DNA from: Berghia stephanieae | Taxonomy: Eukaryota; Mollusca; Gastropoda; Nudibranchia; Aeolidiidae | Assembly: GCA_034508935.3 (NCBI GenBank) | Contig: CM067442.1 | Location: 131,364,671-131,428,670 of the forward strand | Length of the DNA stretch: 64,000 nucleotides | Direction: 5' to 3' | Part shown: piece by piece, positions 9,175 to 18,203 of the stretch | Numbering within the stretch: the stretch's first letter is position 1 | Layout: the number at the start of each line of letters is the position of its first letter | Translations under genes and position numbers: made by a program | The notes under the pieces: generated by a model | Told to the model about the DNA's origin: nothing | Seen by the model: the letters and a program-made list of their open reading frames with translations, nothing else | The model's database searches: none

Positions 9175-12075
9175 TTGGACCTCCTCCTCCAGAGGAATCC
9201 TGATGTAGTCTGTCTGCAGGAAACAAAATTACCAGCAGACGACTACACAGTAAAAGGATATACGGCCAATCATCTGATTCACTCTGATGGCCAGATAGCG
9301 TGTGGGGGAGTTTCAATTCTCACGAAGAAGAGCACCCCCCACCGCTTGATACTAATGAAAACAAATCTACAGGCAATAGCAGTGAGAGTGACATTGCACA
9401 GACCAATCACCATCTGCTCTGTGTACATCCCACCAGATCATCGCCTCCAGTCTGCCGAGCTAGAGGGAGTTCTAAACCAACTCCCCCCTCCCTATGTGAT
9501 AATGGGAGATTTCAATGCTCACAGTCCTCTCTGGGGAAACACAGACACAAACCAGAGGGGAAAGGCAGTGGAGGCTTTCATAATGAAAATGGATGTATAC
9601 TTGGCAAACGGTCTCGAGGCAACACGGGTAAATATTCACAATCTTACCACGTCTGCCATCGATCTCACTTTCTGTGATCCTACATTAGCTCCAGATCTCT
9701 CCTGGACTGTGATCGATGACGATCACGGTTCTGACCATTTTCCAGTCTGCCTCGACATCACCCCGACTTCAAGGGCCCCACAGCCCAAACGTTGGAGTGT
9801 ACGGCGAGCAGATTGGGAAACTTTCTCACAGGAGTGTCACAGACTCCTTACGACAGAGGTGGACAGCTATGACAAATTCAAAAATATTTTAACAAATATC
9901 TGCAGCTCGACAATACCAACAACCTCTGGTAGACCGAGAAAACACAATCCCTGGTTTTCAGAGGAATGTCGAGCGGCCCTACGGGAGAAGAAAAAAGCAT
10001 ACAGGAAAGCGATGAGATTCCCAATCCCTGAGAATTTCGCAACATTTAGGAAACTACGAGCAAAGTGTAGGAAGATCTTCCGAGAAAACAAACGGAGATC
10101 CTTCCAAAACTTTGTCTCAAAAATAAATAGCCAGACACCCCTGAATAGGGTGTGGAAGATGTTACGGAAACTGAAGGGATCCGATAGTGATTCACTAAAT
10201 CACTTGACACGTCCCGATGGATCCGTGGCTGAAACAGAACAAGAAATTGCCAACACTCTGGCCGAGAGGCTGGCGCACAGCTCCTCGTCTGCACACCACA
10301 CACCACAATTTCTGCGCCATAAACAAAACGCAGAAAACACACCAATAAACTTTACATCTACAAACACTGAAGACTACAACAAACCATTTACACTTGAGGA
10401 GTTGGGTGCCTGCCTCCGTGACACAAATGTCACAGCACCGGGTCCTGACAACATCAGTTATGAAATACTCCGACATCTTCCACAAGATAGTCTGGTTGTC
10501 CTTTTGAATATCTATAACAAGATATGGACAACACAGACTTTTCCACCTAGTTGGAATCTGGCCACCGTGATTCCAATCCCAAAACCTGGGAAAGACCATT
10601 CGGACGCTTCAAACTACCGACCAATCTCCCTCACCAGCTGCCTATGCAAGCTGATGGAGAAAATGGTCAACAAGCGTCTGATGTTCTACTTGGAACACAA
10701 CAACTCCCTCTCCGACCTCCAATGTGGCTTTCGAAAGAACAGATCAACTGTTGATCACCTTGTTCGACTAGAGAGCTTCATTCGTGAGGCCTTTGCCAAA
10801 GGTGAGCACTTGGTAGCAATCTTCTTTGACCTTGAGAAGGCCTTTGACACAACTTGGAAATTCGGAATCCTCAAAGATCTGCACAATCTTGGTCTACGAG
10901 GAAACCTTCCAATGTTTGTCAGAGCATTTTTAAACAACAGATCCTTTCAGGTCAAAGCAGGATCCACCTTTTCTGATCCATTTGATCAGGAAGAGGGAGT
11001 TCCACAGGGTAGCATTCTGTCTCCCATTCTGTTTGAGATTAAAATAAACTCAATAGTGAATGCAATGAGACAGAATGTTGACTGTTCCTTATATGTTGAT
11101 GACTTTCTTGTATGCTATCGAAGTAAATCGAGTATGGACACCATTGAGAGACAGTTACAACTCCAACTAAACAAACTGTCGGAGTGGGCAAATCTCAATG
11201 GTTTCTCCTTCTCCCCATCAAAAACAGTAGCTGTCCACTTCTGCCGAAAACGCACCTGCATTAGACAGCCTGACCTTTATCTCAACAATTCCAGAATTGA
11301 GGTAAAGAACGAAGCCCGATTCCTGGGTTTGATCTTTGATAGGAAACTAAATTTCCTCGCCCATATCAAAGATCTCAGACTGCGATGCATGAAAGCAATG
11401 AGAATAATGAGAGTTCTGTCGAGCATGGAATGGGGTTCGGACACAAACACTCTTCTAAAGATATACCGAACCCTTATTCGATCAAAACTGGACTACGCAT
11501 CTTTTGTATACGGCTCTGCAAAACCATCCTACTTAGGCATGCTGGACCCAATTCATCATCAGGGACTGCGCTTGGCACTCGGGGCTTTCCGCACTTCTCC
11601 AGTGGCAAGCCTTTATGCTGAGGCAGATGAGCCACCTCTCCATCTCAGGAGGAAAAAACTGGCTCTCCAGTATGTTACTAAGGTCACATCGCTGCACGAC
11701 AACCCAGCACACAAACATGTACACTACACGGATAGGACACTAGAAGAAAAATTTCGCAAGCACCCAAAAATGACACCACCATTAGGTTGCAGAATAAAAA
11801 AAGACATCGCAGACATGAACATCAGTCTAGATAGGATACATCCATACGTCCAGGCAAAGACACCACCATGGTCCATACATAGACCAAACATAAATTTGGA
11901 CCTAACAAAACTGGAAAAATCACAAACAGACCCACATATTTACAAAAACACTAAAAGCAATATTACAAACATACAAAAACCATACTCACATATTTACGGA
12001 TGGTTCAAAGAGCGCAGATGCAGTAGGATGTGCCTATCACTCATCGGAAGGCACAGGATCACTTCGCCTGGATAG
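9175..12075 (+). CDS. Nimb LINE ORF2: AP endonuclease and reverse transcriptase (frameshifted before RNase H)
   Basis: Uninterrupted 966-residue frame. The endonuclease covers residues ~1-215 (VCLQETKL, GDFNAHSPLWG, SDHFPV). The RT covers ~430-700, with IPIPKPGKDHSDASNYRPIS, FFDLEKAFDTTW (motif A), GVPQGSILSP (motif B) and YVDDFLVCY (motif C). The conserved endonuclease start ISWNIRG lies at 9130-9150, upstream of 9175. 9175 is a TTG, and no ATG exists in frame between the ORF1 stop and this motif, so ORF2 must start at a non-AUG codon or by reinitiation. Two nucleotides are missing near 11947 relative to copy D. This diverts the frame, so the last ~40 residues here are not native. Confidence 0.85.
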   Translation: MDLLLQRNPDVVCLQETKLPADDYTVKGYTANHLIHSDGQIACGGVSILTKKSTPHRLILMKTNLQAIAVRVTLHRPITICSVYIPPDHRLQSAELEGVLNQLPPPYVIMGDFNAHSPLWGNTDTNQRGKAVEAFIMKMDVYLANGLEATRVNIHNLTTSAIDLTFCDPTLAPDLSWTVIDDDHGSDHFPVCLDITPTSRAPQPKRWSVRRADWETFSQECHRLLTTEVDSYDKFKNILTNICSSTIPTTSGRPRKHNPWFSEECRAALREKKKAYRKAMRFPIPENFATFRKLRAKCRKIFRENKRRSFQNFVSKINSQTPLNRVWKMLRKLKGSDSDSLNHLTRPDGSVAETEQEIANTLAERLAHSSSSAHHTPQFLRHKQNAENTPINFTSTNTEDYNKPFTLEELGACLRDTNVTAPGPDNISYEILRHLPQDSLVVLLNIYNKIWTTQTFPPSWNLATVIPIPKPGKDHSDASNYRPISLTSCLCKLMEKMVNKRLMFYLEHNNSLSDLQCGFRKNRSTVDHLVRLESFIREAFAKGEHLVAIFFDLEKAFDTTWKFGILKDLHNLGLRGNLPMFVRAFLNNRSFQVKAGSTFSDPFDQEEGVPQGSILSPILFEIKINSIVNAMRQNVDCSLYVDDFLVCYRSKSSMDTIERQLQLQLNKLSEWANLNGFSFSPSKTVAVHFCRKRTCIRQPDLYLNNSRIEVKNEARFLGLIFDRKLNFLAHIKDLRLRCMKAMRIMRVLSSMEWGSDTNTLLKIYRTLIRSKLDYASFVYGSAKPSYLGMLDPIHHQGLRLALGAFRTSPVASLYAEADEPPLHLRRKKLALQYVTKVTSLHDNPAHKHVHYTDRTLEEKFRKHPKMTPPLGCRIKKDIADMNISLDRIHPYVQAKTPPWSIHRPNINLDLTKLEKSQTDPHIYKNTKSNITNIQKPYSHIYGWFKERRCSRMCLSLIGRHRITSPG

Positions 12076-12127
12076 AAATGTTTCGATCTTTACAGCGGAA
12101 TCGAGAGCAATCCTAAATGCTCTCCGT

Positions 12128-12463
12128 TTGGCTGAGAGATCGAATAAAAATAAATTCTTGATCTTGTCTGACTCGCTGTCCGTACTTAAGGGGATCTCAA
12201 ATTTTTATTGCACCGATCCAAGACTCATAAGTATCTTGGAAGGTGCAAATAAATTATTTATTAAGAAAAAGAAAGTTAGTTTTCTCTGGGTACCTAGTCA
12301 TGTGGGTATCCAGGGGAACGAAGAAGCGGATCGACTGGCAAAAGAGGCGGTGAGCCAAGAATTACAAGAGGGCAGTAAAATCCCACACGCGGATTTAAAG
12401 ATCAATATAAAAAAAACATGTCCGAAAGGAATGGGAACGATCCTGGAGTCGAGATGTACATAA
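12128..12463 (+). pseudogene. Nimb ORF2 RNase H segment (out of frame in copy B)
   Basis: Continuation of ORF2 after the indel. It contains the RNase H elements LILSDSLSVLKG and FLWVPSHVGIQGNEEADRLAK (third catalytic Asp and the His/Asp pair). The first catalytic Asp (IFTDGSKS) and the Glu (FTAESRAIL) lie just upstream. A one-base gain in the A-run near 12412 shifts the frame again, and the remaining C-terminal region with a CRRCNCDLTVQHILIEC knuckle continues to TAA at 12783-12785. Copy D has the same region intact. Confidence 0.8.
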
Positions 12464-12979
12464 CAAATTAAAACAAATTAAAAGTGACCTCGGCCCCAGA
12501 CCCAACTCGGGGCTAAAAAGAAGAGACGAGGTAAAAATAACTCGACTCCGGATCGGACATACTGCCCTCACTCACCGTTTCCTTCTGGAGAGGGATGAAA
12601 AACCCCTCTGCAGAAGATGTAACTGTGACCTGACAGTTCAACACATTTTAATTGAATGTACAGAATTAGAACAGATAAGGTCACAACATTATGATAACAG
12701 AGACTTGAAGTCTCTGTTCCAGTCGGTCGATCCGCTTACAATTTTAAAGTATCTGCAGGAATGTGAACTCCTGCAGAAATTGTAAATAGATATTTTTACT
12801 TAACAAACATGTAACTATTATGATTTTATAAAGATTTTATTACAACAGTACACGTTTTCATCAGCTGTGGCCCCTCGGGCCGATAAAAGATTGATGAAAG
12901 ACAGAAACGGGCGCTTAAATGACCTAAATAGTGTCGAAAGCGCCGTTAAACACCTAAAAACAAAAAACAAAAACAAAAG

Positions 12980-13471
12980 TAACCTCGGCCCCAGACCCAA
13001 CTCGGGGCTAAAAAGAAGAGACGAGGTAAAAATAACTCGACTCCGGATCGGACATACTGCCCTCACTCACCGTTTCCTTCTGGAGAGGGATGAAAAACCC
13101 CTCTGCAGAACATGTAACTGTGACCTGACAGTTCAACACATTTTAATTGAATGTACAGAATTAGAACAGATAAGGTCACAACATTATGATAACAGAGACT
13201 TGAAGTCCCTGTTCCAGTCGGTCGATCCGCTTACAATTTTAAAGTATCTGCAGGAATGTGAACTCCTGCAGAAATTGTAAATAGATATTTTTATTTAACA
13301 AACATGTAACTATTATGATTTTATAAAGATTTTATTACAACAGTACACGTTTTGATCAGCTATGGCCCCTCAGGGCCGATAAAAGATTGATAAAAGACAG
13401 AAACGGGCGCTTAAATGACCTAAATAGTATCGAAAGCGCCGTTAAACACCTAAAAACAAACAAACAAACAG
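12980..13471 (+). mobile_element. Nimb-type LINE, array copy C (3' 490 bp only)
   Basis: A severely 5'-truncated copy. It starts at AGTAACCTCGGCC inside the ORF2 C-terminus and carries the last ~95 codons, the 3' UTR and an AAAC-repeat tail. The junction with copy B falls in a shared AAAAG. The 3' hairpin and ATGACCTAAAT loop are conserved. It differs from copies B and D by a few substitutions (for example the knuckle reads CRTC instead of CRRC). Confidence 0.85.
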
Positions 13472-15103
13472 TTACAACTCCAACTAAACAAACTGTCGGA
13501 GTGGGCAAATCTCAATGGTTTCTCCTTCTCCCCATCAAAAACAGTAGCTGTCCACTTCTGCCGAAAACGCACCTGCATTAGACAGCCTGACCTTTATCTC
13601 AACAATTCCAGAATTGAGGTAAAGGACGAAGCCCGATTCCTGGGTTTGATCTTTGATAGGAAACTAAATTTCCTCGCCCATATCAAAGATCTCAGACTGC
13701 GATGCATGAAAGCAATGAGAATAATGAGAGTTCTGTCGAGCATGGAATGGGGTTCGGACACAAACACTCTTCTAAAGATATACCGAACCCTTATTCGATC
13801 AAAACTGGACTACGCATCTTTTGTATACGGCTCTGCAAAACCATCCTACTTAGGCATGCTGGACCCAATTCATCATCAGGGACTGCGCTTGGCACTCGGG
13901 GCTTTCCGCACTTCTCCAGTGGCAAGCCTTTATGCTGAGGCAGATGAGCCACCTCTCCATCTCAGGAGGAAAAAACTGGCTCTCCAGTATGTTACTAAGG
14001 TCACATCGCTGCACGACAACCCAGCACACAAACATGTACACTACACGGATAGGACACTAGAAGAAAAATTTCGCAAGCACCCAAAAATGACACCACCATT
14101 AGGTTGCAGAATAAAAAAAGACATCGCAGACATGAACATCAGTCTAGATAGGATACATCCATACGTCCAGGCAAAGACACCACCATGGTCCATACATAGA
14201 CCAAACATAAATTTGGACCTAACAAAACTGGAAAAATCACAAACAGACCCACATATTTACAAACAGACACTAAAAGCAATATTACAAACATACAAAAACC
14301 ATACTCACATATTTACGGATGGTTCAAAGAGCGCAGATGCAGTAGGATGTGCCTATCACTCATTGGAAGGCACAGGATCACTTCGCCTGGATAGAAATGT
14401 TTCGATCTTTACAGCGGAATCGAGAGCAATCCTAAATGCTCTCCGTTTGGCTGAGAGATCGAATAAAAATAAATTCTTGATCTTGTCTGACTCGCTGTCC
14501 GTACTTAAGGGGATCTCAAATTTTTATTGCACCGATCCAAGACTCATAAGTATCTTGGAAGGTGCAAATAAATTATTTATTAAGAAAAAGAAAGTTAGTT
14601 TTCTCTGGGTACCTAGTCATGTGGGTATCCAGGGGAACGAAGAAGCGGATCGACTGGCAAAAGAGGCGGTGAGCCAAGAATTACAAGAGGGCAGTAAAAT
14701 CCCACACGCGGATTTAAAGATCAATATAAAAAAACATGTCCGAAAGGAATGGGAACGATCCTGGAGTCGAGATGTACATAACAAATTAAAACAAATTAAA
14801 AGTGACCTCGGCCCCAGACCCAACTCGGGGCTAAAAAGAAGAGACGAGGTAAAAATAACTCGACTCCGGATCGGACATACTGCCCTCACTCACCGTTTCC
14901 TTCTGGAGAGGGATGAAAAACCCCTCTGCAGAAGATGTAACTGTGACCTGACAGTTCAACACATTTCAATTGAATGTACAGAATTAGAACAGATAAGGTC
15001 ACAACATTATGATAACAGAGACTTGAAGTCTCTGTTCCAGTCGGTCGATCCGCTTACAATTTTAAAGTATCTGCAGGAATGTGAACTCCTGCAGAAATTG
15101 TAA
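13472..15103 (+). CDS. Nimb LINE ORF2 C-terminal part: RT thumb and intact RNase H (copy D)
   Basis: Open frame from the truncation point to TAA, about 543 codons, with no in-frame ATG at its start, so it is not independently translatable. It preserves the RT thumb (FLGLIFDRKLNFLAHI), a connector and a complete RNase H. The four catalytic positions appear as IFTDGS, TAESRAI, LSDSLS and SHVGIQGNEEAD. A CCHC-like CRRCNCDLTVQHISIEC follows near the end. It serves as the in-window reference showing where copy B is frameshifted. Confidence 0.85.
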   Translation, partial: LQLQLNKLSEWANLNGFSFSPSKTVAVHFCRKRTCIRQPDLYLNNSRIEVKDEARFLGLIFDRKLNFLAHIKDLRLRCMKAMRIMRVLSSMEWGSDTNTLLKIYRTLIRSKLDYASFVYGSAKPSYLGMLDPIHHQGLRLALGAFRTSPVASLYAEADEPPLHLRRKKLALQYVTKVTSLHDNPAHKHVHYTDRTLEEKFRKHPKMTPPLGCRIKKDIADMNISLDRIHPYVQAKTPPWSIHRPNINLDLTKLEKSQTDPHIYKQTLKAILQTYKNHTHIFTDGSKSADAVGCAYHSLEGTGSLRLDRNVSIFTAESRAILNALRLAERSNKNKFLILSDSLSVLKGISNFYCTDPRLISILEGANKLFIKKKKVSFLWVPSHVGIQGNEEADRLAKEAVSQELQEGSKIPHADLKINIKKHVRKEWERSWSRDVHNKLKQIKSDLGPRPNSGLKRRDEVKITRLRIGHTALTHRFLLERDEKPLCRRCNCDLTVQHISIECTELEQIRSQHYDNRDLKSLFQSVDPLTILKYLQECELLQKL

Positions 15104-15290
15104 ATAGATATTTTTACTTAACAAACATGTAACTATTATGATTTTATAAAGATTTTATTACAACAGTACACGTTTTGATCAGCTGTGGCCCCTCGGGGCC
15201 GATAAAAGATTGATGAAAGACAGAAACGGGCGCTTAAATGACCTAAATAGTGTCGAAAGCGCCGTTAAACACCTAAAAACAAACAAACAA
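13472..15290 (+). mobile_element. Nimb-type LINE, array copy D (5'-truncated)
   Basis: Starts at TTACAACTCC in the RT thumb region, where the previous copy's tail (AAACA) and the element share ACAG. It runs to the 3' end at 15290 with an AAAC-repeat tail. Its 3' UTR matches copies B and C, including the terminal hairpin. The downstream flank (15291) is the interrupted RTE-2 reading frame. Confidence 0.85.
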
Positions 15291-16689
15291 ACAGCTGTTT
15301 CATGTTGTTGCTGGCTGCTGCTTTCTCTGCTTCTTCCGCCAGGCTGTCAATGTATTTGCGCTTATCTGTTCTTGCACTCCTCTTAACTTCTCTGTTGGCT
15401 TCTATGAAGTCTTTCTGTGCCTTTGCCTTTGTGGCTCTTGTCCGGCAATTGTTTATGACTGCCTTCTTTTGCTTCCTTGTCTGGATCTTTTGCAGTGTTT
15501 TGGCTGAAATCCATTCCTTATGGTGGTGTCTCATCGGCCCAAGCACTTCCTGACAGGTTGTCTTGTGTCCTTCTTTCACTTTCTGCCAATCATCTTCCAC
15601 ACTGCTCTCTTCCAAAAACTGATCTTTTAATACTTTATACATATTGGTGAGAGTCAGACTGAATTTTCCTCGGGTATCTGGATCTTTCAACAAATTGACA
15701 TTGTACTTCTCTCTTTTCGTTGCTTCCATCCAATTTCTCTTCAGTTTTAATTTCAACCTTGCTACAACCAGGTGGTGGTCCGATGCAACGTCTGCTCCTC
15801 TTTTCACCCGTACATCCATCAGGGACCTTCTGAATTTCTTAGCTATGCAGATGTGGTCAATTTGGTTTTCGGTAACAAGGTCGGGTGATACCCATGTAGC
15901 CTTATGTATTCTTCTGTGGGGGAAAGTGCTACCTCCAATGATCAGGTTATTCATAGCACAGAATTTCTCCCCATTCTCGTTCATTACTCCCAGTCCATGT
16001 TTTCCCATCACTTCCTCGAACCCTGTATTATCTGTCCCTATCTTTGCGTTAATGTCACCCATGAGAATGTTCACATCTTTCTCTGGATACTTGGCCAGGA
16101 CATTCTGCAATCTGTTGTAAAACCTGTCTTTTACCTCTTCGTCATGTTCATTTGTTGGTGCATAACACTGTATTATATTCATTGTTCTGAAGGAAGCTCC
16201 GATAATTCGCGGTCCATGTGCTTCCCATCCTAACAGGGCCTGCTGTGCAGATTTTGACAGCATGAGTGCCACACCTTCTGTGTGTGGAGCGTTCTCTTCT
16301 TCGTGCCCGGAATACAGTAAGAGCTCTCCTGTGATCAGTTTCTTCTGCCCTGACTGGGTCCAACGGGTCTCACCGATTCCAAGCAGTGTGAGGTTGTAGC
16401 TTTTCATTTCTGCTGCTACTTGGTTGGTTTTTCCCGTCTCATACATGGTCCTCACATTCCATGTTCCGACGTTGATGGTTCTGGTCGAAAGAAGGAAAGT
16501 CGGCCTTGTAGCTTCCTCTCGGCTTTCACTGCAAAGCGTCATGTGTCGCAAAGACCCTTCCTCTCCCAGAACAGTAGTAGTTGGGTTTTCTTTCGTCGAC
16601 GTTTCTGTAGCGGCTTGTGTTTTCCAGGGTGGAGTTGCTGGCCCTACGCCTAACCCTCCTCCTTTCTCATCCGGGCTTGGGACCGGCAA
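15265..16689 (-). CDS. RTE-2 ORF N-terminal part: AP endonuclease (interrupted)
   Basis: Open frame of ~474 residues. The first ~65 residues are unassigned. The AP-endonuclease/phosphatase fold begins at [15 protein letters not shown] and shows GIGETRWTQSG, YAPTNEHDEE, NILMGDINAKIG, ATWVSPD, QIDHICIAKKFRRS and GADVASDHHLVV. A basic linker ends at AASNNMKQL, exactly where the Nimb array is inserted. The last ~10 residues (FVCLFLGV) are read from the Nimb tail and are not native. The native continuation is found at 3207 and below. Confidence 0.85.
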   Translation of the reverse strand: MPVPSPDEKGGGLGVGPATPPWKTQAATETSTKENPTTTVLGEEGSLRHMTLCSESREEATRPTFLLSTRTINVGTWNVRTMYETGKTNQVAAEMKSYNLTLLGIGETRWTQSGQKKLITGELLLYSGHEEENAPHTEGVALMLSKSAQQALLGWEAHGPRIIGASFRTMNIIQCYAPTNEHDEEVKDRFYNRLQNVLAKYPEKDVNILMGDINAKIGTDNTGFEEVMGKHGLGVMNENGEKFCAMNNLIIGGSTFPHRRIHKATWVSPDLVTENQIDHICIAKKFRRSLMDVRVKRGADVASDHHLVVARLKLKLKRNWMEATKREKYNVNLLKDPDTRGKFSLTLTNMYKVLKDQFLEESSVEDDWQKVKEGHKTTCQEVLGPMRHHHKEWISAKTLQKIQTRKQKKAVINNCRTRATKAKAQKDFIEANREVKRSARTDKRKYIDSLAEEAEKAAASNNMKQLFVCLFLGV

Positions 16690-16698
16690 TGGCGGAGT
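15291..16698 (-). mobile_element. RTE-type LINE (RTE-2), 5' half: endonuclease region
   Basis: The 5' half of the LINE whose 3' half is at 1473-3207. The 5' terminus at 16698 abuts the 13-bp TSD (16699-16711) that matches 1460-1472. The lower end (15291-15297, ACAGCTG) repeats 3201-3207, the target duplication of the Nimb array. This half lacks the GTCGT/GGCGAC 5' UTR motif seen in RTE-1, so it is a different, possibly slightly 5'-truncated RTE family. Confidence 0.85.
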
Positions 16699-16789
16699 TA
16701 TTGGAAATTTTGATATTCAGGAAATGTCTGAACACCAGGTTGTTAGGAAAGACTTATTTATGGTGTTATTGTTGTTATATTTATTTAAA

Positions 16790-16993
16790 AATGATAATAA
16801 ATAAAATTCCCTTTATTTATCCCTTTCGGGAAATTTGTCTTTTGGGAATAACCCAGGTATCAGCCGCAGTGCAGCACAGCAAAGTGAGCTAGGGCAAGGT
16901 GACTTGTTCAAGGTCACACTGCGCAACGGGTGATCGAACTCCGTGCCTTTTGGGTATGAAGTAAACGCCAGTCGGCTGAGCCACACTTGCCCT
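16790..16993 (-). mobile_element. tRNA-derived SINE with CORE-like domain, copy 1
   Basis: On the minus strand it begins GGGCAAGTGTGGCTCAGCCG (A-box-like GTGGCTCAGCCG) with a B box GAGTTCGATCACC. It then contains GTGTGACCTTGAACAAGTCA, closely resembling the core of MIR/CORE-SINEs (GTGTGACCTTGGGCAAGTCA). It ends in a GGGATAAATAAAGGG-type tail. Length is about 200 bp, typical of SINEs. It lies in the tandem-duplication unit, so copy 2 at 18924 is a duplicate and not an independent insertion. Confidence 0.7.
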
Positions 16994-17329
16994 TTTATCA
17001 CTGTTCAAGTTTGTTGATATGTGAAACGTCACAAAGCATTATTTATAATACTCTTTATAATTTCATTTGCTTAATTTTTTTATATTTATTTTCAGTTCAA
17101 GATTTCCATTTTGAGATTTTTTACAATTCGAAATTAAGATTAAGATAAATTTTACAACTGAGTCACATTCAGATGAAAGAACTGCCAGGTAGGTAGTGCC
17201 AAGTACTGCCGTTTGTGATTTATAAGTTCAAAATGCTCATATATTACTGGTTTATTTGTTTGTTTTGTTTTTTTTTTGTTGTTGTTTTTTTTTTTTTTGG
17301 GGGGGGGGTGGTGTTTGCAATATAAATAT
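16994..17329. repeat. Non-coding spacer of duplication unit 1
   Basis: AT-rich sequence with T and G homopolymer runs (17267-17309). It is duplicated at 19127-19462. No gene or promoter is recognisable. Confidence 0.5.
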
Positions 17330-17857
17330 CTGGGTGGGGTTCCTGACCTCCCATAGTGGGCAGGGAGGTGCATACTGTCTTCTATCTTCCTATATCTGTT
17401 TTCCAATATGCTTTCTGTCTTTGTCTTGGAATGAGATTACTTGGTTTTATCCTGGCCCTGACTGGGAGGAAAACAATCAAGTGTATAGTTAGTTTTGGGA
17501 GATGATATTTTTTCCCCTTATTCATCTCTCTGTAATGCACTGTATTATTTTTCCTTTTACATATGTATGATTTGTAAACATTTGAGTGTGTTCCTTTTGG
17601 TGGGGACCTGTGCTTGTGTCTGGATGAGACTTTTAAGTGATCTCAAACTAAGTACTTTGATTAGTGTGCTCTTGGAATTGACATCTGTTCCCTATTTGAA
17701 TTTGAACCAATTCCCTTTGTCTCCCTTATTCTTGGGTGCTTTAATTATAATTCAAGAACTTTTTAATATGTCTTTTTTTATCTTCCTTTTTACTGGCACT
17801 GATATGACCTAAATGTTGCAAGCGCCGTAAAACCCTTAAAAACGAACAAACAAACAA
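17330..17857 (+). mobile_element. SNE retroelement, copy 3
   Basis: Full-length SNE with a CTGGGTGGGG start and an AAACGAACAAACAAAC tail. The 3' hairpin region (GGCACT...AGCGCC) has one stem mismatch. A possible ~8-bp direct repeat (AATATAAA) flanks it, which would suit target-primed insertion. Duplicated as copy 5. Confidence 0.75.
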
Positions 17858-18203
17858 TAATATAAAATTTGTTACTGGCCTATGAAGTAGGAAAAGAAGA
17901 AATGTTATCAATGCCTGTTTTAAAGTCTTCATTGTTTGCTTACATTAATCATTCAATTTGTTTTTCATCGAATAACACAAAATAATTACATACCATATTT
18001 TCACTTGTGGGTTTTTTTTTTGTTATTGACTGAAAATGATTTTGAGCCCGAAACGTTCTATGTTTGGTATTTTGTTCTTTTTGAAAGCTGTTATTTTCAT
18101 TTTTTAATTATTTTTTTTTACAGTCCACCGCCTCTAGCAGTTTTGTATCATATAATTTTACTTGTAGTTTGTAGTTAATTTTCTTCCATTAGAAATAAAG
18201 GGT
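17858..18203. repeat. Non-coding spacer of duplication unit 1 (right part)
   Basis: 346 bp, T-rich, with no coding potential. It is repeated with small differences at 19986-20344. It ends immediately at the next SNE copy. Confidence 0.5.

Larger units (their letters stand above)
6395..12979 (+). mobile_element. Nimb-type LINE, array copy B (essentially full length)
   Basis: The only full-length copy: 5' UTR (~6395-7676), ORF1 (7677-9110), ORF2 (~9111-12785) and 3' UTR to 12979. It ends CACCTAAAAACAAA after a terminal hairpin (GGCGCTT 12910-12916 with AAGCGCC 12938-12944). Gag-like ORF1, AP endonuclease, RT and RNase H in this order are the signature of the I superfamily. Nimb is my best clade guess from the zinc-knuckle ORF1 and the RNase H. 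Two indels in ORF2 (2 nt lost near 11947, 1 nt gained near 12412) inactivate it. It is otherwise fresh. Confidence 0.85.
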
